A stretch of 64,000 nt of DNA. Origin: Rhabditoides inermis. Taxonomy: Eukaryota; Nematoda; Chromadorea; Rhabditida; Rhabditidae. Under the pieces are notes generated by a model. That model was not told the DNA's origin, did not search any database, and worked only from the letters and a program-made list of their open reading frames with translations. Of the stretch, positions 18,702 through 30,280 are shown piece by piece. The DNA is taken from positions 491,001 through 555,000 of the forward strand of contig CAWZYM010000384.1 of the NCBI GenBank assembly GCA_963966185.1, in the 5' to 3' direction. Both the position numbers and the translations under genes were made by a program. Positions within the stretch are counted from its first letter, which is position 1; the number at the start of each line of letters is the position of its first letter.

Positions 18702-19189
18702 TCACACTATTTCATTTGATCACCTACTGGATACGTTTCGTGTTAACAATATAGTCTAATAATATCAGATATAAACCAATTCAATCCACTGGAACACTCA
18801 CTAATCAATCTTTCAAATAACCTTTACGGAAAACCAGTAAGTATCTACGCAATTCATCATTAACACATTGTTCTCGGTCGACTCCTTCTTATTTCTGTCA
18901 GGTAACACTTATATTAGTCACGCCCACACAGGCCACTCTCTCATTTGTTGCGCCCTTCACCTTCACAATCTGACAAGACCTAGCCAGAATACACACCCTG
19001 ATGAACTGCGTATATACTTACTGGATTTCTGTAAATTTTATTTGAGAGATTGATTAGTGAATCTTCCAATGGATCAAACTGGTTTACATTTATTGTATAT
19101 TGTAACAATATATTGTTTGATTTTTGTAAGAATATACTATATTGTTATAACGAAACGTATCCAGTAGTTGATCAAATGAAATAGTGTGG
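18702..19189. mobile_element. MITE-like element with about 58-bp terminal inverted repeats
   Basis: The left arm begins TCACACTATTTCATTTGATC (18702) and continues through CTACTGGATACGTTTCG to an AACAATATAGT stretch. The right arm (about 19130-19189) is its reverse complement with only a few mismatches and ends GAAATAGTGTGG. TA lies just outside both ends. The interior is AT-rich and has no transposase frame. It sits downstream of the dynein-2 light intermediate chain gene. Confidence 0.7.
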
Positions 19190-19385
19190 TAGAGTAGTTT
19201 GTGAACCTGATTGCTTGAAAACTAATCACTGATCATTGTTCCCGGTTTCGTGTTTTTTAGTGACACCACGATCCACAAGGTCATTGCATTGTTATGGATT
19301 CAGCATTGTTTGTTCACAGTTCGCTGCAGGTTACTTTAAAAAACTGATCGACTTGTTGTATATTTGATATTTTTCCAGGAAATTA

Positions 19386-20006
19386 TTATTTATTTTTAGC
19401 CGCACGCTCTTCCACCGCCTGTCGATCGCGTTTCTGCTTCACGTACATCTCTAGATCCTGGAAAAGTATAAAATACGTTGAATGATTGCTCTGTCTGTGT
19501 GTACCGAGAATCGAACCTTTCCTAATGTGTTTTTAAAGCACTACCTTATTACCTACCTTTCTCTTCTGTTCGATGAGGGTGTCTATGAGTGGTTCTCGGA
19601 ATAGCGGATCCGCCGACGGATCCTCCGAATCCAGCTTGTGCTCCTCAACACAAAAAAGAACTAATCAATAATCCAATAATTGTTTTTGCCGAAAACGTTT
19701 TGAGAATTCCTTTGAATTTCCATCAAAGTTTTGCCGGAATATCACGATCTTCAAGATTACAGGATAGTTATCGTTACCACACCTGCGTCTACCATACAGG
19801 CTCATAGTAGTCATAGCAATCATACCTTCTGTGGGAATGCTTCTATGAATGCCTCTTTCCATAGGTGGATGGGCTGAGATGCGCGGAGAGAGGAGAAGGA
19901 GTCGGAGGAGACAGGAGGCATGCCGATGTCCTGCACAAAAGTGTCAAACTGCTACTCGTTACGTTGTGTAATTATCATTTCTTCAAAATAGAGAGAGAGA
20001 GAAAGG

Positions 20007-20059
<53 letters not shown>

Positions 20060-20801
20060 TACCTCGAACGAGTCCGCTCCCGCCGGCACGAACAACGGCT
20101 TGTTGTGATCGACGGCGAGCCCCTAGTTTATCGTGAGTACATTTTTATTACATATTTCGAACATAAAACCAGTATCTTTCCGGATACACTTGGGCAGACA
20201 TATTAAATTTTAAAAAAAAGTGCACCTTGCTATTAGCTGTTCCGAATGCGAGATGTGAGAGGAGGGCGCGTCCTCGCGTCGACAACTGCTCCATGCGAGA
20301 CGACGTCATCTGAATCATAACAGTTCCCTCCTTGCTAATCTGTTACCTTCTTCTCACCTATCTTTCTGTACGCACGGGATGAACATGAACAAAATGAGTA
20401 TGCATTGCTAATCACCATGAGTGCAGCCCCATAGTAGTGCGCGACGAACCGCAGGGTGGCGCAGATATGCCGACGCACGTCAGAGTCAAGGTTCTGGAAA
20501 GGCATCATGACGTGTCCGCACACTAAACACGTCTGGTGTCTGGGAGATACTGTGGATTGAGGACTGGATTTGGGCTAAATGTATGCGACATCCGTGATCG
20601 AACGGCCGCTGCCGATAGGCATGAAGTTGTTCACTTTTTTCTTTATTTGTACAGTTTAATATTATTAAATTCTGTAAATCACACTGTAAGTTGTGCACAA
20701 TTGATGGATAATGGAATGGAACCTACTTGAAACAAGTCGTACTTGCCAGCCACGATAGCGAGTGGAATGGGGAAGGGCTGGCACATCGAAGCGTCCTGGA
20801 A

Positions 20802-20840
<39 letters not shown>

Positions 20841-21897
20841 GTCTTTCTCACTCACTCACTCTCTCTCCCCCCCCCCTCTCTCTCTCTCTCTCTCTTACTC
20901 TCTCTCACTCTCTCTCTCTCTCTCTCTCCTCTCTTGAAGCCCACCTTATGCCCAGCCATCCGTTGCTTGCTCGCCGCCAAGATTCTGTCTTGGATATGAG
21001 GAGACGAGCGATTGAGCTGCTGAAACGGACTCTTTCTTTCTTCACTCTCGCACCCTCACAATGCCCTCTCTTTCTCCATTACTCGTTCCCTTCATTCTCT
21101 TGTACTCGCAACCCAAAAGACGTTCATTCTCGAAGCGGTCATTCAAAAACCACTGTCATTCAAATGTAATTAACAGAATCGAAAATTCAAAACACTGTTT
21201 TCATACCTTGATGACCCCGTCTGCCTTTGCCCTCGCGACCGTCAGAAGTGTCTCCAGAGTAGTCCACATAGTCTGTGGGGAGGTGGGGTCGAGGAAGAGA
21301 AGAAGGGAGGTGATCCTGAAAAGGGGCGGGTCAAAAAGGGCGGAGACTAGCATTGAATAGTAGTGAGAAAGGAGAGAGACGCACTCAATGTTCTTCTCCG
21401 TGATAGGCACTGCGAGTAGTTCGGCCATGCTGCTCCCTCCTCCCAACTCCCAAATGTGCGCCACGTCTTTGTTCTGATGAGACAAACTGATATGATAAGA
21501 AATCTCCAACTAGACCACCGACGTCCAGTCAACCATATGAACAGTTTATGGCACACACTGCATGGACTACCCTATCGTTCGTCCCCCTATCGCAGACCAC
21601 CCACATTTGCCCTCGTCCTCCTTCCGTACGTGTACTCCATGGCGACTGTCGGCTTCGGCGCCTCGCTCCTCTCCAGAAAACGCTGGATGAACGTCGACTT
21701 GCCCTGAAATCAAGCTTCGCAGGTCAGAAAACGTCGAGGGCATAGATAGTTTCGGAGACTCCACTCATCACAATACTCACCGCGTCTTTGCTGCCACACA
21801 CAATGACGACCGATTCATGCCGTCGACGCGACTCGTTCACTCAATTTGTGAGATTCATTATTATCAAGTTTTCAGTGATCATTTGATGTTTGAGAGT

Positions 21898-21960
<63 letters not shown>

Positions 21961-22058
21961 GCCACTCTCTCACCTGGCCCATCGTCGGCTCCATCTATGT
22001 GGAGCGCCTTCTCCTGATTGTCTGCCAGCCGCTGCTTTGCCAGCTGCCATATGTCCAT
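19386..22058 (-). CDS. DYNC2LI1: cytoplasmic dynein-2 light intermediate chain 1 (D2LIC/XBX-1)
   Basis: This is a Ras-like subunit of dynein-2, the retrograde intraflagellar-transport motor of cilia. The start ATG at 22056-22058 opens [17 protein letters not shown], matching the family N-terminus. The P-loop GSKDAGKST is split by an intron (21781/21703). Family blocks follow in order: [13 protein letters not shown] (about 21660-21620), [15 protein letters not shown] (about 21460-21415), [19 protein letters not shown] (about 21300-21240) and [16 protein letters not shown] (20780-20730). After these come the [11 protein letters not shown] helix, [20 protein letters not shown] (20123-20062) and [15 protein letters not shown] (19930-19880). 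The last exon ends [11 protein letters not shown] 19386-19388. Thirteen exons give about 355 residues, the usual length. Introns hold three long CT/GA tracts. It is divergent to the dynein-1 intermediate chain gene. Confidence 0.95.
19991..20057. repeat. (GA)n microsatellite
   Basis: A GA dinucleotide tract with two small interruptions near its left end lies in an intron of the dynein-2 light intermediate chain gene, just downstream of a splice donor (CT sense in the transcript). Confidence 0.95.
20804..20936. repeat. compound (CT)n/(C)n microsatellite
   Basis: About 130 bp of CT repeats are interrupted by CACT words and a run of C, in a dynein-2 light intermediate chain intron. It reads as GA in the transcript. 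Confidence 0.95.
21899..21957. repeat. (GA)n microsatellite in first intron of D2LIC gene
   Basis: A nearly pure GA tract of about 58 bp lies just downstream of the first exon donor. Confidence 0.95.
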
Positions 22059-22187
22059 ACTGAAATTGAAGAGAATGAAACGCACTTCAAATTCACGAAA
22101 GAGTAACATATAAAATTCATGTGGAGTCATAAGACATAATGAGATGTTTGCGAGTCGGTACGGGTTGCCTACCATACGCGCGTTTTG

Positions 22188-22201
22188 GTTGCTATGGAGC
22201 G
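22188..22201. promoter_or_regulatory. X-box-like RFX/DAF-19 site, about 130 bp upstream of D2LIC start
   Basis: GTTGCTATGGAGCG keeps the full left half of the X-box (GTTNCYATRG), while the right half is degenerate. Genes of intraflagellar transport, including C. elegans xbx-1, are controlled by RFX factors through such sites close to the start. Confidence 0.5.
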
Positions 22202-22381
22202 TTCTGAGTTGAAATCAAAAAAGTTCTTTTTATTCTCGAGGTATGCATTTATAAATAATTTGATTTGTGAATAATGTATGTGACGATTTTAAAAAAATTT
22301 ACAATGTAATTATTTTAAATTTAAAAGTCACATTTGCAGTTAAAATAAATATTTATTTTTGCCATCTTCTGCTACCAGCCG

Positions 22382-22395
22382 CGCTCCATAGTAAC
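22382..22395. promoter_or_regulatory. second X-box-like site, inverted relative to the first
   Basis: CGCTCCATAGTAAC matches the nematode-style X-box RYYNYYATRRNRAC at 12 of 14 positions, with a perfect right half. It shares the core CGCTCCATAG(C/T)AAC with the reverse complement of the site at 22188. Confidence 0.5.
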
Positions 22396-22992
22396 AAGTT
22401 TAACACTATTTCGCTCCAATGTCAACGCGCGGTAAAGATATGTTCAAATAAAGGTACGGTAACTAGGGGCCACTTTTTGAGCACGATCGCCCGTCTCTGT
22501 TTGCTCTTGATTATCGACGGAAATTTGCATATTTTGATTGAGTTTTGTATCCGTAACGTGACATGCGTATAGTTTATGAACTTCTTCGTATACCTGACTC
22601 ATTTTCCCTGTTCTTTGTTCGCGTCCTCCATCGATCCAACTCACCAGTCTTTAGCCTCTTTCGCAACAACACCGGTGAGAATGTTGACAATGAGTAATAT
22701 CCGTCATCTGATTTCGCTCTATTTTGATGTTCTCACGTGTGCTGGATCAACTGGTATATGTTATAAATCTGATTTAAATTCGTAATATGAACATATTCTT
22801 CAATGAACACCAGTTTACGTGTCTGACCGTGTGTATGCGCGAGAGAAACAATCAATTGTACTACCCCCGGTACAACTCTTTTTCATTGCAGGGGTGAGGC
22901 GATCTAGTATTGTCGTAGAAAAGACAGGTAAGCAGGCACATTTCCATAAATATTGTGTCTATACTTAAAGGATACTTTTGAGAGTCGCGAAA

Positions 22993-25900
22993 ATGAGCGG
23001 GAGTGCGGAGGATCGACGCCTCGAGCTGGAGAGGAAGAAGCAGAAGCTCGCCGAGGTCAGTGACCAGATATTGTCGGGTTTAGGAAGTAAACTGTGTGTC
23101 AGATTTTTTGCATCATGTGTTGGATTCATTGCGTGGTGTATACTCGCAAGTCGCCTTCCGTCCATGTTGACCATGCTGTTGTAGATGCGCGAGTCTCGGC
23201 GTCGCGCGGAGGAGGAGCGCAAGAGGCAGCTGCTCTCCGCGCCCACCGAGAACGGTATGCTCACATGTTGGAACCTGATGTTCAACTATTGCATGTCTAT
23301 GTTAGAGTAACATGTTCATTGATGGTTCTCTCCTCCAGGTACTACCGGCCGCGCCACTCTCTCCTCGTCGGAGGTGCACGATATCCTCAACGAGGTGTGT
23401 TTTAGTACTTATGTTACTGGTTGTTGGTATTCGTATGATGTCGTTAACCTTCGGTATAATAGATAACACTAATTTTGACGTTTGACAGGTCGGCATCTCC
23501 TCCGAACCCGTCGTCCCGCAGCAGAAGACCCCGCCAAGGAACGGAAATGTGGTCAGTTTCTTCACTGTTGGTGTGTTGAGTATCGAAATGAAACAGATAA
23601 CGTGTTTCATTCTCTCATGTCTCAATAGTGTTTCGAATTGTCAGAATAAATGAAATCATTCAGGAGAGTCTTGCGTCTGCGTCCCCGATGGCGGCGCAGC
23701 TCATGTCATCCTCGCGGGTCGCCAACCTGGAGGTGTGCGATGTGCAAACCATCGCCATTCCCGTCAAGGACATGGTAAGCCAATCGGACATCTTTTGATG
23801 GCAACTAGTTTATAATTCTCTCGCGTACTTTAAAAAAGGAACGATGAATACTTTAACTTTATGATGATGTTTGCAGGCTTCGTACTGCAAGACGACGCAA
23901 ACGGACGACGAGAAGTTCAGCGTGGGAGAGTTCAGCCTCGGCAGCCAGGAGTTCGACTATGATGAGGTATGTGCTGTACGTGGAGTTAGTCAAACTCAAG
24001 AGATGCTGGTTTGTTAAGGAACTATTACTATTGTAGGTACTACCCCTCGTACTAATTCTGAGCTCTGAGCAGTTTATTGAATATTGATGTATTGATTGGT
24101 ATACAGGATATGATGGACGGTCTGAAGGCGCACGATGAGATGCACTTTGACGGCTCTCCGACGGAAGACCTCGCCTCCCTTCTGCCCGGATTCGCCTTTG
24201 CCAACAAGCACCACGAGGTTAGATGTTGTTCCTTGTTTACTCATTTGTTTACTAGTTGTTGATTTGTATGTCTACCAATCGTTACTCAGATAATGTCTCT
24301 GGTGGCGGTCGATCGCGTATGTTTGTTTGGTCCTTTCTCATATCCCCCTCTTTTTGTTTTGTGAGCTCTAGCGTTTTTGCATGTCGATATCGTCCACTAC
24401 TACTATCTGCTATGTTGTTTGATTTATTCTGACTGCGTTAATAGATGTATGGAGAGCGCATCTGTGTTTCTTCTGTCATTAGTTGTATTGCTCTTTTCTG
24501 TTGTCTTGGCTTTGATACTTTGATTATTGTATCACGATTTATCACATTCTCCTAGGATGAGTGTACCTCGGCTACATGCTACTTTTTCCTTGCTTTGATA
24601 TGTTGTTGCTATTTACATTATTTTAAGTGTATTTTTCCTTCTCCACCCTCGCCTTGTCTCATTCCAGCACCAGTCTGCTGCGGACGCTGCGGCAGCAGTC
24701 GAGGCCGAGGCTGCCACTGTGCCCCTCAGTGAGGACGAGAAGGTTAGGGTTATGATTATGATTATTATATTTTTGACGCAACGCGAGCAACCCGCATTTT
24801 GAAATTCTGATATTAGTTTTTTTTGGTTGTTTGTAAAGTTGGAGAATTATTGGCTTTCTGAAACGGTTTGCTGTATTGTCCGGGAAGTGAAACATATTTT
24901 GTATGTTTCCTGATGCTAATACATATAGATGGTGCTTGTGAGCATATGGAGTATTGTGTGTGTGTTTAAGTCCCAAGTAGTGAATAGAAGTTGAGCGAAT
25001 ATATAATATACACTTCTACATGTTGTGATTGCAGGCGGTGATCGTGTCTTCGGAGCCGTTCCGTCTGTTCTTCGACCGCGCCAGCAAGGTGCTCGAGAGG
25101 GCACTCTGCGAGACGGTCAGTACACGTACACACCACTCTGTCTACTTGTTTGTTTACGTGTTGTTGTTTACTGTTATTTGTTGCAGGCGTCTGGTGTGGA
25201 CGTGTTCGTGGACTACACGTCTACTGGCCAGCAGGAGCAGGTGTCGAGCGGGGAGCGACTCAGCCGCGCCCGGCGCTTCGAGGACGACAAGTGGACCAAG
25301 GGACGGTGAGCCGTGCGGACTCATTAGTCGTGTGGTATCTGATAGTTGTTTTTTGTAGTTTACAACTTTTTTATAGTTTGCTATACGTAACTTATTGGGA
25401 GCTTGACTGGCGTATAGGAACTGATCCTTTGATATAATTTATCTCTCTTTTTTTTAGAGAATTGTCACTTATGTTTCCTTCTGCTTTCAGCGCAGTGACT
25501 GCTGTGGCTTTCTCGGAGCAGCATCCGGAGCTGATGGCCGTGGCATATGACAGGAACGAGGCGAGTCAAGGGGCGGGGATCGGGATGTTGATACTCGGGC
25601 GGTTATTATATGTTAAATTGTGGACGATTGTAGACAGTTTTTTGGAGGTGAGCTGTGTTGATGATGTGTGTTGCAGGACGCGCCGCACGAGCCGACGGGA
25701 GTGGTCCTGATCTGGAACACCAAGTTCAAGAAGACCAGTCCAGAGTCAGTCCATCACTTCTTTTTCAATATCATGTAAAGTGTCCGATGAGATATCTAGA
25801 AGGGGATGGTTCACTTTTGCTGTGTAGATGTGACAGCTGTGGTGTGATGTGCATGTGGCATGTGGTCGTTGCAGGTACGTGTTCCACTGCCAGTCCCGCC

Positions 25901-26710
25901 TCACCTCTGTCGCCTTCGCCCGCTTCCACGGACATCTGGTCGTCGCCGGCTGCTACACCGGACAGATCTGCCTCTGGGACTTCCGCGTCGGAAACAAGAA
26001 GACCCCCGTCAATAAGGTAGGTCAACTGGTTATAGATTGGTGATAGATGTGATAGATTTTGTCTGAGCTGGAGGCAGGCAGTGAATTAAATATGATTAAC
26101 ATATTGTTGTGTTTTCTTGTCTCGCATTGCGTGTTGCAGAGTCCCCTGTCGACTTCCGCGCACACACACCCCGTCTACTGCCTCCAAGTCGTCGGCAGCC
26201 ACAACGCACACAACCTCGTCTCCATCAGGTACCAGGGAGAGGATCCTGATTGGGCGGGTCTTTGATTGCTAGGAAGTAGGGGTTTTATGGGCCGCATCCG
26301 GCATATAGTTTCTCTCAATACATGTGGTAGATCAGATGAGGGCGGAAAGGCAGCTTACAATATTGTGAAAAAACAAAGGCAAACCATTAGAGAGCTGGTT
26401 TCGAGTTGCAAGTGAGGTAGATCGAAATGATATGACGCAGACTATAGTCACGTGTTGCTTGCTTGCAGTACTGACGGGAAGCTGTGCAGCTGGAACGTGG
26501 ACAATGTGGCACAGCCCGTAGACGCCAAGGAACTGCTCAACAAGGCTGGCAAGCCGGTGAGGAGAGAGAGAGAGAGAGAGAGAGAGAATGTGACACATTG
26601 ATTGTGTTTGTTAGGAGACATTGGTCACACGGCTGCTGCGAGTGCTGGTCGTGTGTTTTGTTTGCTTTGAAGAGCCGCTTGGGCGGTGGCCCCATGCTGT
26701 GAGAGAGGAG

Positions 26711-26759
<49 letters not shown>

Positions 26760-28748
26760 GAAGAGAGAGGGAGATGGCTCGTTGGATTATGGATGTTTGA
26801 TGTGTGGGGGAAATGCAATGAAAGATGTTTCTGCTGGCCACACGTGGCTACAAGATTTGGACACATGCTCCTTTGGTAATATTATATGGAGCTTATAATC
26901 GACTCATTTGATAATTGTAATGTAATGGATCTGGTTTTGTTCAGGCTTCAGGCGCTTCAGGCATTGTAAAGGAACATGAGAGATGGCTGAACTAGTGAGA
27001 GTGAAACGTATGTGAGAGAGTGATTGAGTGTGTGTTTCAGATCCCTATCCTGTGCATGTCGTTCCCCGTGAACGAGGTGAACGAGGTGGTTGTGGGTTCG
27101 GAGGACGGGAACGCGTATGCCCTCAGCCGACACGGCACCGCCACAGCCGCACACGCTGCCGCACACGAACACGCACACGCAGAGTTCGAGGGTAAGCCGG
27201 GGGTGGTGCTTGTTCGTTTGTTTGTTTGTTTCGGTTAGGACTAGAAGTGCATATAGTGTTTATTTTTGGATTCAGAGATAGATATACACTTTCAAAGAGG
27301 GGTGCAAATTGCAAATGTTTTTTTTCTCTCGAAAAAAAAAACTGACTTGTTGATGGTTGTTTGTTGCAGTGCACCGCGCCCCCGTGTCGGGTGTGTCGTT
27401 CCACCGAGCCACCGGCCCCGTCGACCTCTCCCACCTGTTCCTCACCGCCAGCCTCGACTGGACCGTCAAGTTGTGGAGCACCAAGGTATGTGGGCAGTCG
27501 GGAGACGATGGCGAGCTATTGCTGGGGAGCTGGGGGTTTCGATTCGAGTTTTGATCACGGAATGCATTTTAAGGTGTGTTATTGATCGAGTAGTGATTGT
27601 TGGTGTGATGGTGACTGGTGAAAATGGTTTTAAAGGTATCCTACATTTTCCCATTGGTACCGGTCGGTTAAAAGAAACGACGAGGGACTACTGTATGAAA
27701 ATGCATTTGGTTGCAGGACACTGTGCTGCGTTTCTCGTTCGAGGCGCACTCGGACTTTGTGTTCGACGTCGCCTGGTCGCCCGTCCACCCCGCCGTCTTC
27801 GCCAGCATCGACGTCGAGGACAACGTGCGTCGTATTCGGAATCCATCTCTTCCTACCTTTTTCTCTCTTCCCCTTTCCCATCTGTCTTGATCATATTTGA
27901 TGAATTGATTCCCCTCTCTCTTCAGTTGTTGCTGTGGAACCTGAACGAGGACACGGAGAATCCTGTGCAGCGGGTGCGGGTGAGTGTCGACCGTTGACTT
28001 GTTGATGTCTATCAGCTTATTGTTGCATACTGGTATGTTGTTGTAGGTGTGCGAGGAGGAGAGTGACTTGCCCACGGCGCGCACCTACATGCGCCGCGTC
28101 GTGTGGAGCGAGAACGGTGAGGGGAAGAGGGTACTGTAGATGAGTGTAGGGTACTGTAGGCGACACTGGACAGGGTGACACGGTTTGGGAGTTCTGTGAT
28201 ATTTATTTGTAACAGTTGTTTTTTTGTTCTGTACTCATTACCGTATTGGTTTAATTGTCCTGTACTCATTGCCGTATTACGTCACATAATTCATACCGTA
28301 CACTGGCAGGTATGGTTACCTACCTTATCCCGTACCGTCTCCCACTCACTCTCTCCACTCCAGGCTCGCACGTGTGCATCGGTGACCACATGGGTGTGGC
28401 TCACCTGTTCAACGTGCACGACTCTCTGTGGAGCGGAGTGCGCCCCGACGAGTGGACCAAGCTCGCCAGGTACTCCACGCCTACTTGTATTTTAAAATTG
28501 GTTCACCCCACCCTGTTGTTTTGTAGGTAACGTGTTAAATGAAGAGAGGATTGGTTTATTCTTTTACGATAATATTGTGATGTAAGCTGTTTTGTAGAGT
28601 TCTGGCGGACATGAAGATTGCGAACGAGGAGGCTGAGGAGGCGAGCGAGGCGCTGTCGAAAGTGGGCGGAGCGTCGGTGGGCGGAGCATCAGTTGCCGCC
28701 GCCGCGGCTCTCGGAATGAGCAGTCCCCGCCAGCAGAACTGGAACTGA
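22993..28748 (+). CDS. DYNC1I: cytoplasmic dynein-1 intermediate chain
   Basis: This is the WD40 intermediate chain that links the dynein-1 heavy chain to light chains and dynactin. The start ATG (22993-22995) opens a charged coiled coil ([20 protein letters not shown]) that in the family binds p150Glued and NudE. Further on are an LC8-binding type motif KTTQT (about 23890-23905) and the ERALCE helix region (about 25090-25110). WD40 blades follow, with [97 protein letters not shown] and NLLLWNLN. The C-terminus is Ala/Ser-rich and ends [12 protein letters not shown] 28746-28748. About 21 exons give roughly 680 residues. The exon at 27041-27191 and its upstream intron have an inverted copy at 56.5 kb. 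Confidence 0.96.
26559..26586. repeat. (GA)n microsatellite in dynein intermediate chain intron
   Basis: A GA tract begins immediately after the donor of the exon ending NKAGKP. Confidence 0.9.
26700..26773. repeat. (GA)n microsatellite in dynein intermediate chain intron
   Basis: A long GA run with minor interruptions lies in the same intron that supplied the 56.5-kb inverted copy, but outside the copied segment. Confidence 0.9.
26890..27178 (+). other. source segment of the inverted duplication at 56.5 kb
   Basis: This covers the 3' part of a dynein intermediate chain intron and most of the following exon. Its reverse complement reappears at about 56501-56765. The distal intron part also forms roughly half of each ~220-bp unit of the tandem array. 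Confidence 0.85.
28125..28285. repeat. short direct repeats in dynein intermediate chain intron
   Basis: GGGTACTGTAG occurs twice (about 28127-28160). Two copies of a stretch containing CTGTACTCATT(A/G)CCGTATT lie about 30 bp apart near 28230-28280. These are simple intronic duplications. Confidence 0.65.
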
Positions 28749-29918
28749 GAGCAGCAGCAGTTTCATGCCTTGTCGATCAGCTGATCGGCGCATTCTTTTC
28801 TATGGCCGCTCTCTCATCTTCCCCCACTCTCTCCCATCCCTCTTTACCCCGTGGCGCATCTCACTGCATATTAGCGAGACTGACTACATACTTCATAATT
28901 CGCGTCTTCATATTTATTCGGTTTCCCCTCTCCTTGTTCGCAATGAGTGCGCCGCTCGTCTCCTGTAGCATACGATATCCGGGCAATCGTGGCGGGACCG
29001 AGCCGCCGACTGGTATCCCCTCTGTGTGGGAAGAGTCTATAGGTGAGAAAGAGAGCTTGCTTCAACCACACACATCTAGCTTTGATTGTTCCTTCGTATC
29101 CAACCCACCCAATAAGAATGCTATATATTTAAATATAATATATTATACGTATATATGAGTGGTGTTTGCTGGCCCGTAGTGAGTTGAGTGTGCTTGTTCT
29201 ATCGCCTTACATCCATCCATTCTTCTCATTTTCTCTCTCTTTGCGACACCGCAATCTCAAACCCGAGATGTGAGCTAGATTTTACGTCAGTCAGTTGTTT
29301 GTTTTAATATTAAGATTATAAATTTTTACTATAAAGAATGTGTGCTAGACAAGATGCAGGAAGCTTTTAGCTAATTCGTGTGGTTTTTATCCCGGACATA
29401 AAGGGTATTGAAGAGAAGAATGAGGAAGTGCTGGGAAAAAGGAGAAGTCGGCATTTATAGAGAAAGAAGTGAGACATCAGATAAGAAGAACCGTATTTCA
29501 CCGATGTAAACAAAACAAGGTCTCTATCTCTATATCTTGAGGAATACTGATGAGTGGGCTTGTTTGCCTTTCTGTTATTGGTTTCATTCTCCGCTCACTG
29601 GCTATGGATGTTCCGTTATTGGGGCAATACAGCCTACATCAATAATGGATTACAATCAAGTATCCCATATAAGTTCAATCAAGTGTTTGCCTTGTCAGCA
29701 AAAGGACAACGAAACCCGATCTTGATGGAGAAAAAGAAGAGTGGAAGCAGCAATTTCCTCCATTCTTGCATCTCGGTAGAAGGGCCGCCCGCAATTTCCA
29801 CATTAGCTTAGCGCCTGAGAGAGATGTAATGAGGTGTGGTGGAAAGTGCCTTGTGGCGCATTCAACTACGTATATATCTGAAACTATATGGATTGCACTA
29901 CAATACACTTTAAATTAA

Positions 29919-30280
29919 AGGCACAGAGGCGTTTATTTTTTGACTAAGTTTCATTGCTTGACCCATGGAAACACGAAACAATAAAAAAAACGCGAAAGAA
30001 CGGCGTTTTCACGTTACCTGCACGCTTACCATCATGTGCATGTGCGAAGCTTGGTAAGGCGAATTCGAACTTCGCGCCAAAATGCTTATCGGAAAGTTGA
30101 GCTCTGTGCGCATCTGGTCGATAAAAGTTCGACAGAACATGTCGTTGTAGTGTTGTGGTAACGCTCACGGTTTGTGGACCATACTATGGCGGTTCGATTC
30201 CCGCTACGTGCAATCGGTTTTGCCAAGTTCTCAATAGTGAATTTCGATAAACCTTGGTAATTCTAAACGCCCCTGTGCCT
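29919..30280. mobile_element. TTAA-flanked MITE with 20-bp inverted ends
   Basis: The left end TTAA-AGGCACAGAGGCGTTTA (29915-29935) and right end TAAACGCCCCTGTGCCT-TTAA (about 30264-30284) are reverse complements with one mismatch. The duplicated TTAA and TTAAAGG termini fit piggyBac-associated MITEs such as the T2 type described in Xenopus. The interior has no transposase frame but holds a tRNA-like segment. Confidence 0.78.
30139..30212 (+). other. tRNA-like segment inside the MITE (pseudo-tRNA or Pol III promoter)
   Basis: A B-box GGTTCGATTCC (30191-30201) lies about 35 bp downstream of an A-box-like TAGTGTTGTGG (30148-30158). A TTTGTGGA loop, as around a His GTG anticodon, lies between them. 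The T and anticodon stems do not pair fully when folded by eye, so it is not called a functional tRNA. Related to a tRNA(His)-derived element or chance; the B-box match is the strongest part. Confidence 0.45.

Larger units (their letters stand above)
22059..22992. promoter_or_regulatory. divergent promoter region between two dynein subunit genes
   Basis: 934 bp separate the start codons of the minus-strand dynein-2 light intermediate chain and the plus-strand dynein-1 intermediate chain. There is no coding potential. Two X-box-like motifs lie in the half nearer the dynein-2 gene. A possible 5' untranslated exon for the dynein-1 gene could lie near 22880-22930, where a TTGCAG acceptor-like word is followed by a GTAAG donor-like word. 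Confidence 0.6.

Noticed and set aside
30139..30212. Functional tRNA(His)
   Set aside because: The B-box is good, but the anticodon and T stems fail to pair by eye; kept only as a tRNA-like segment.
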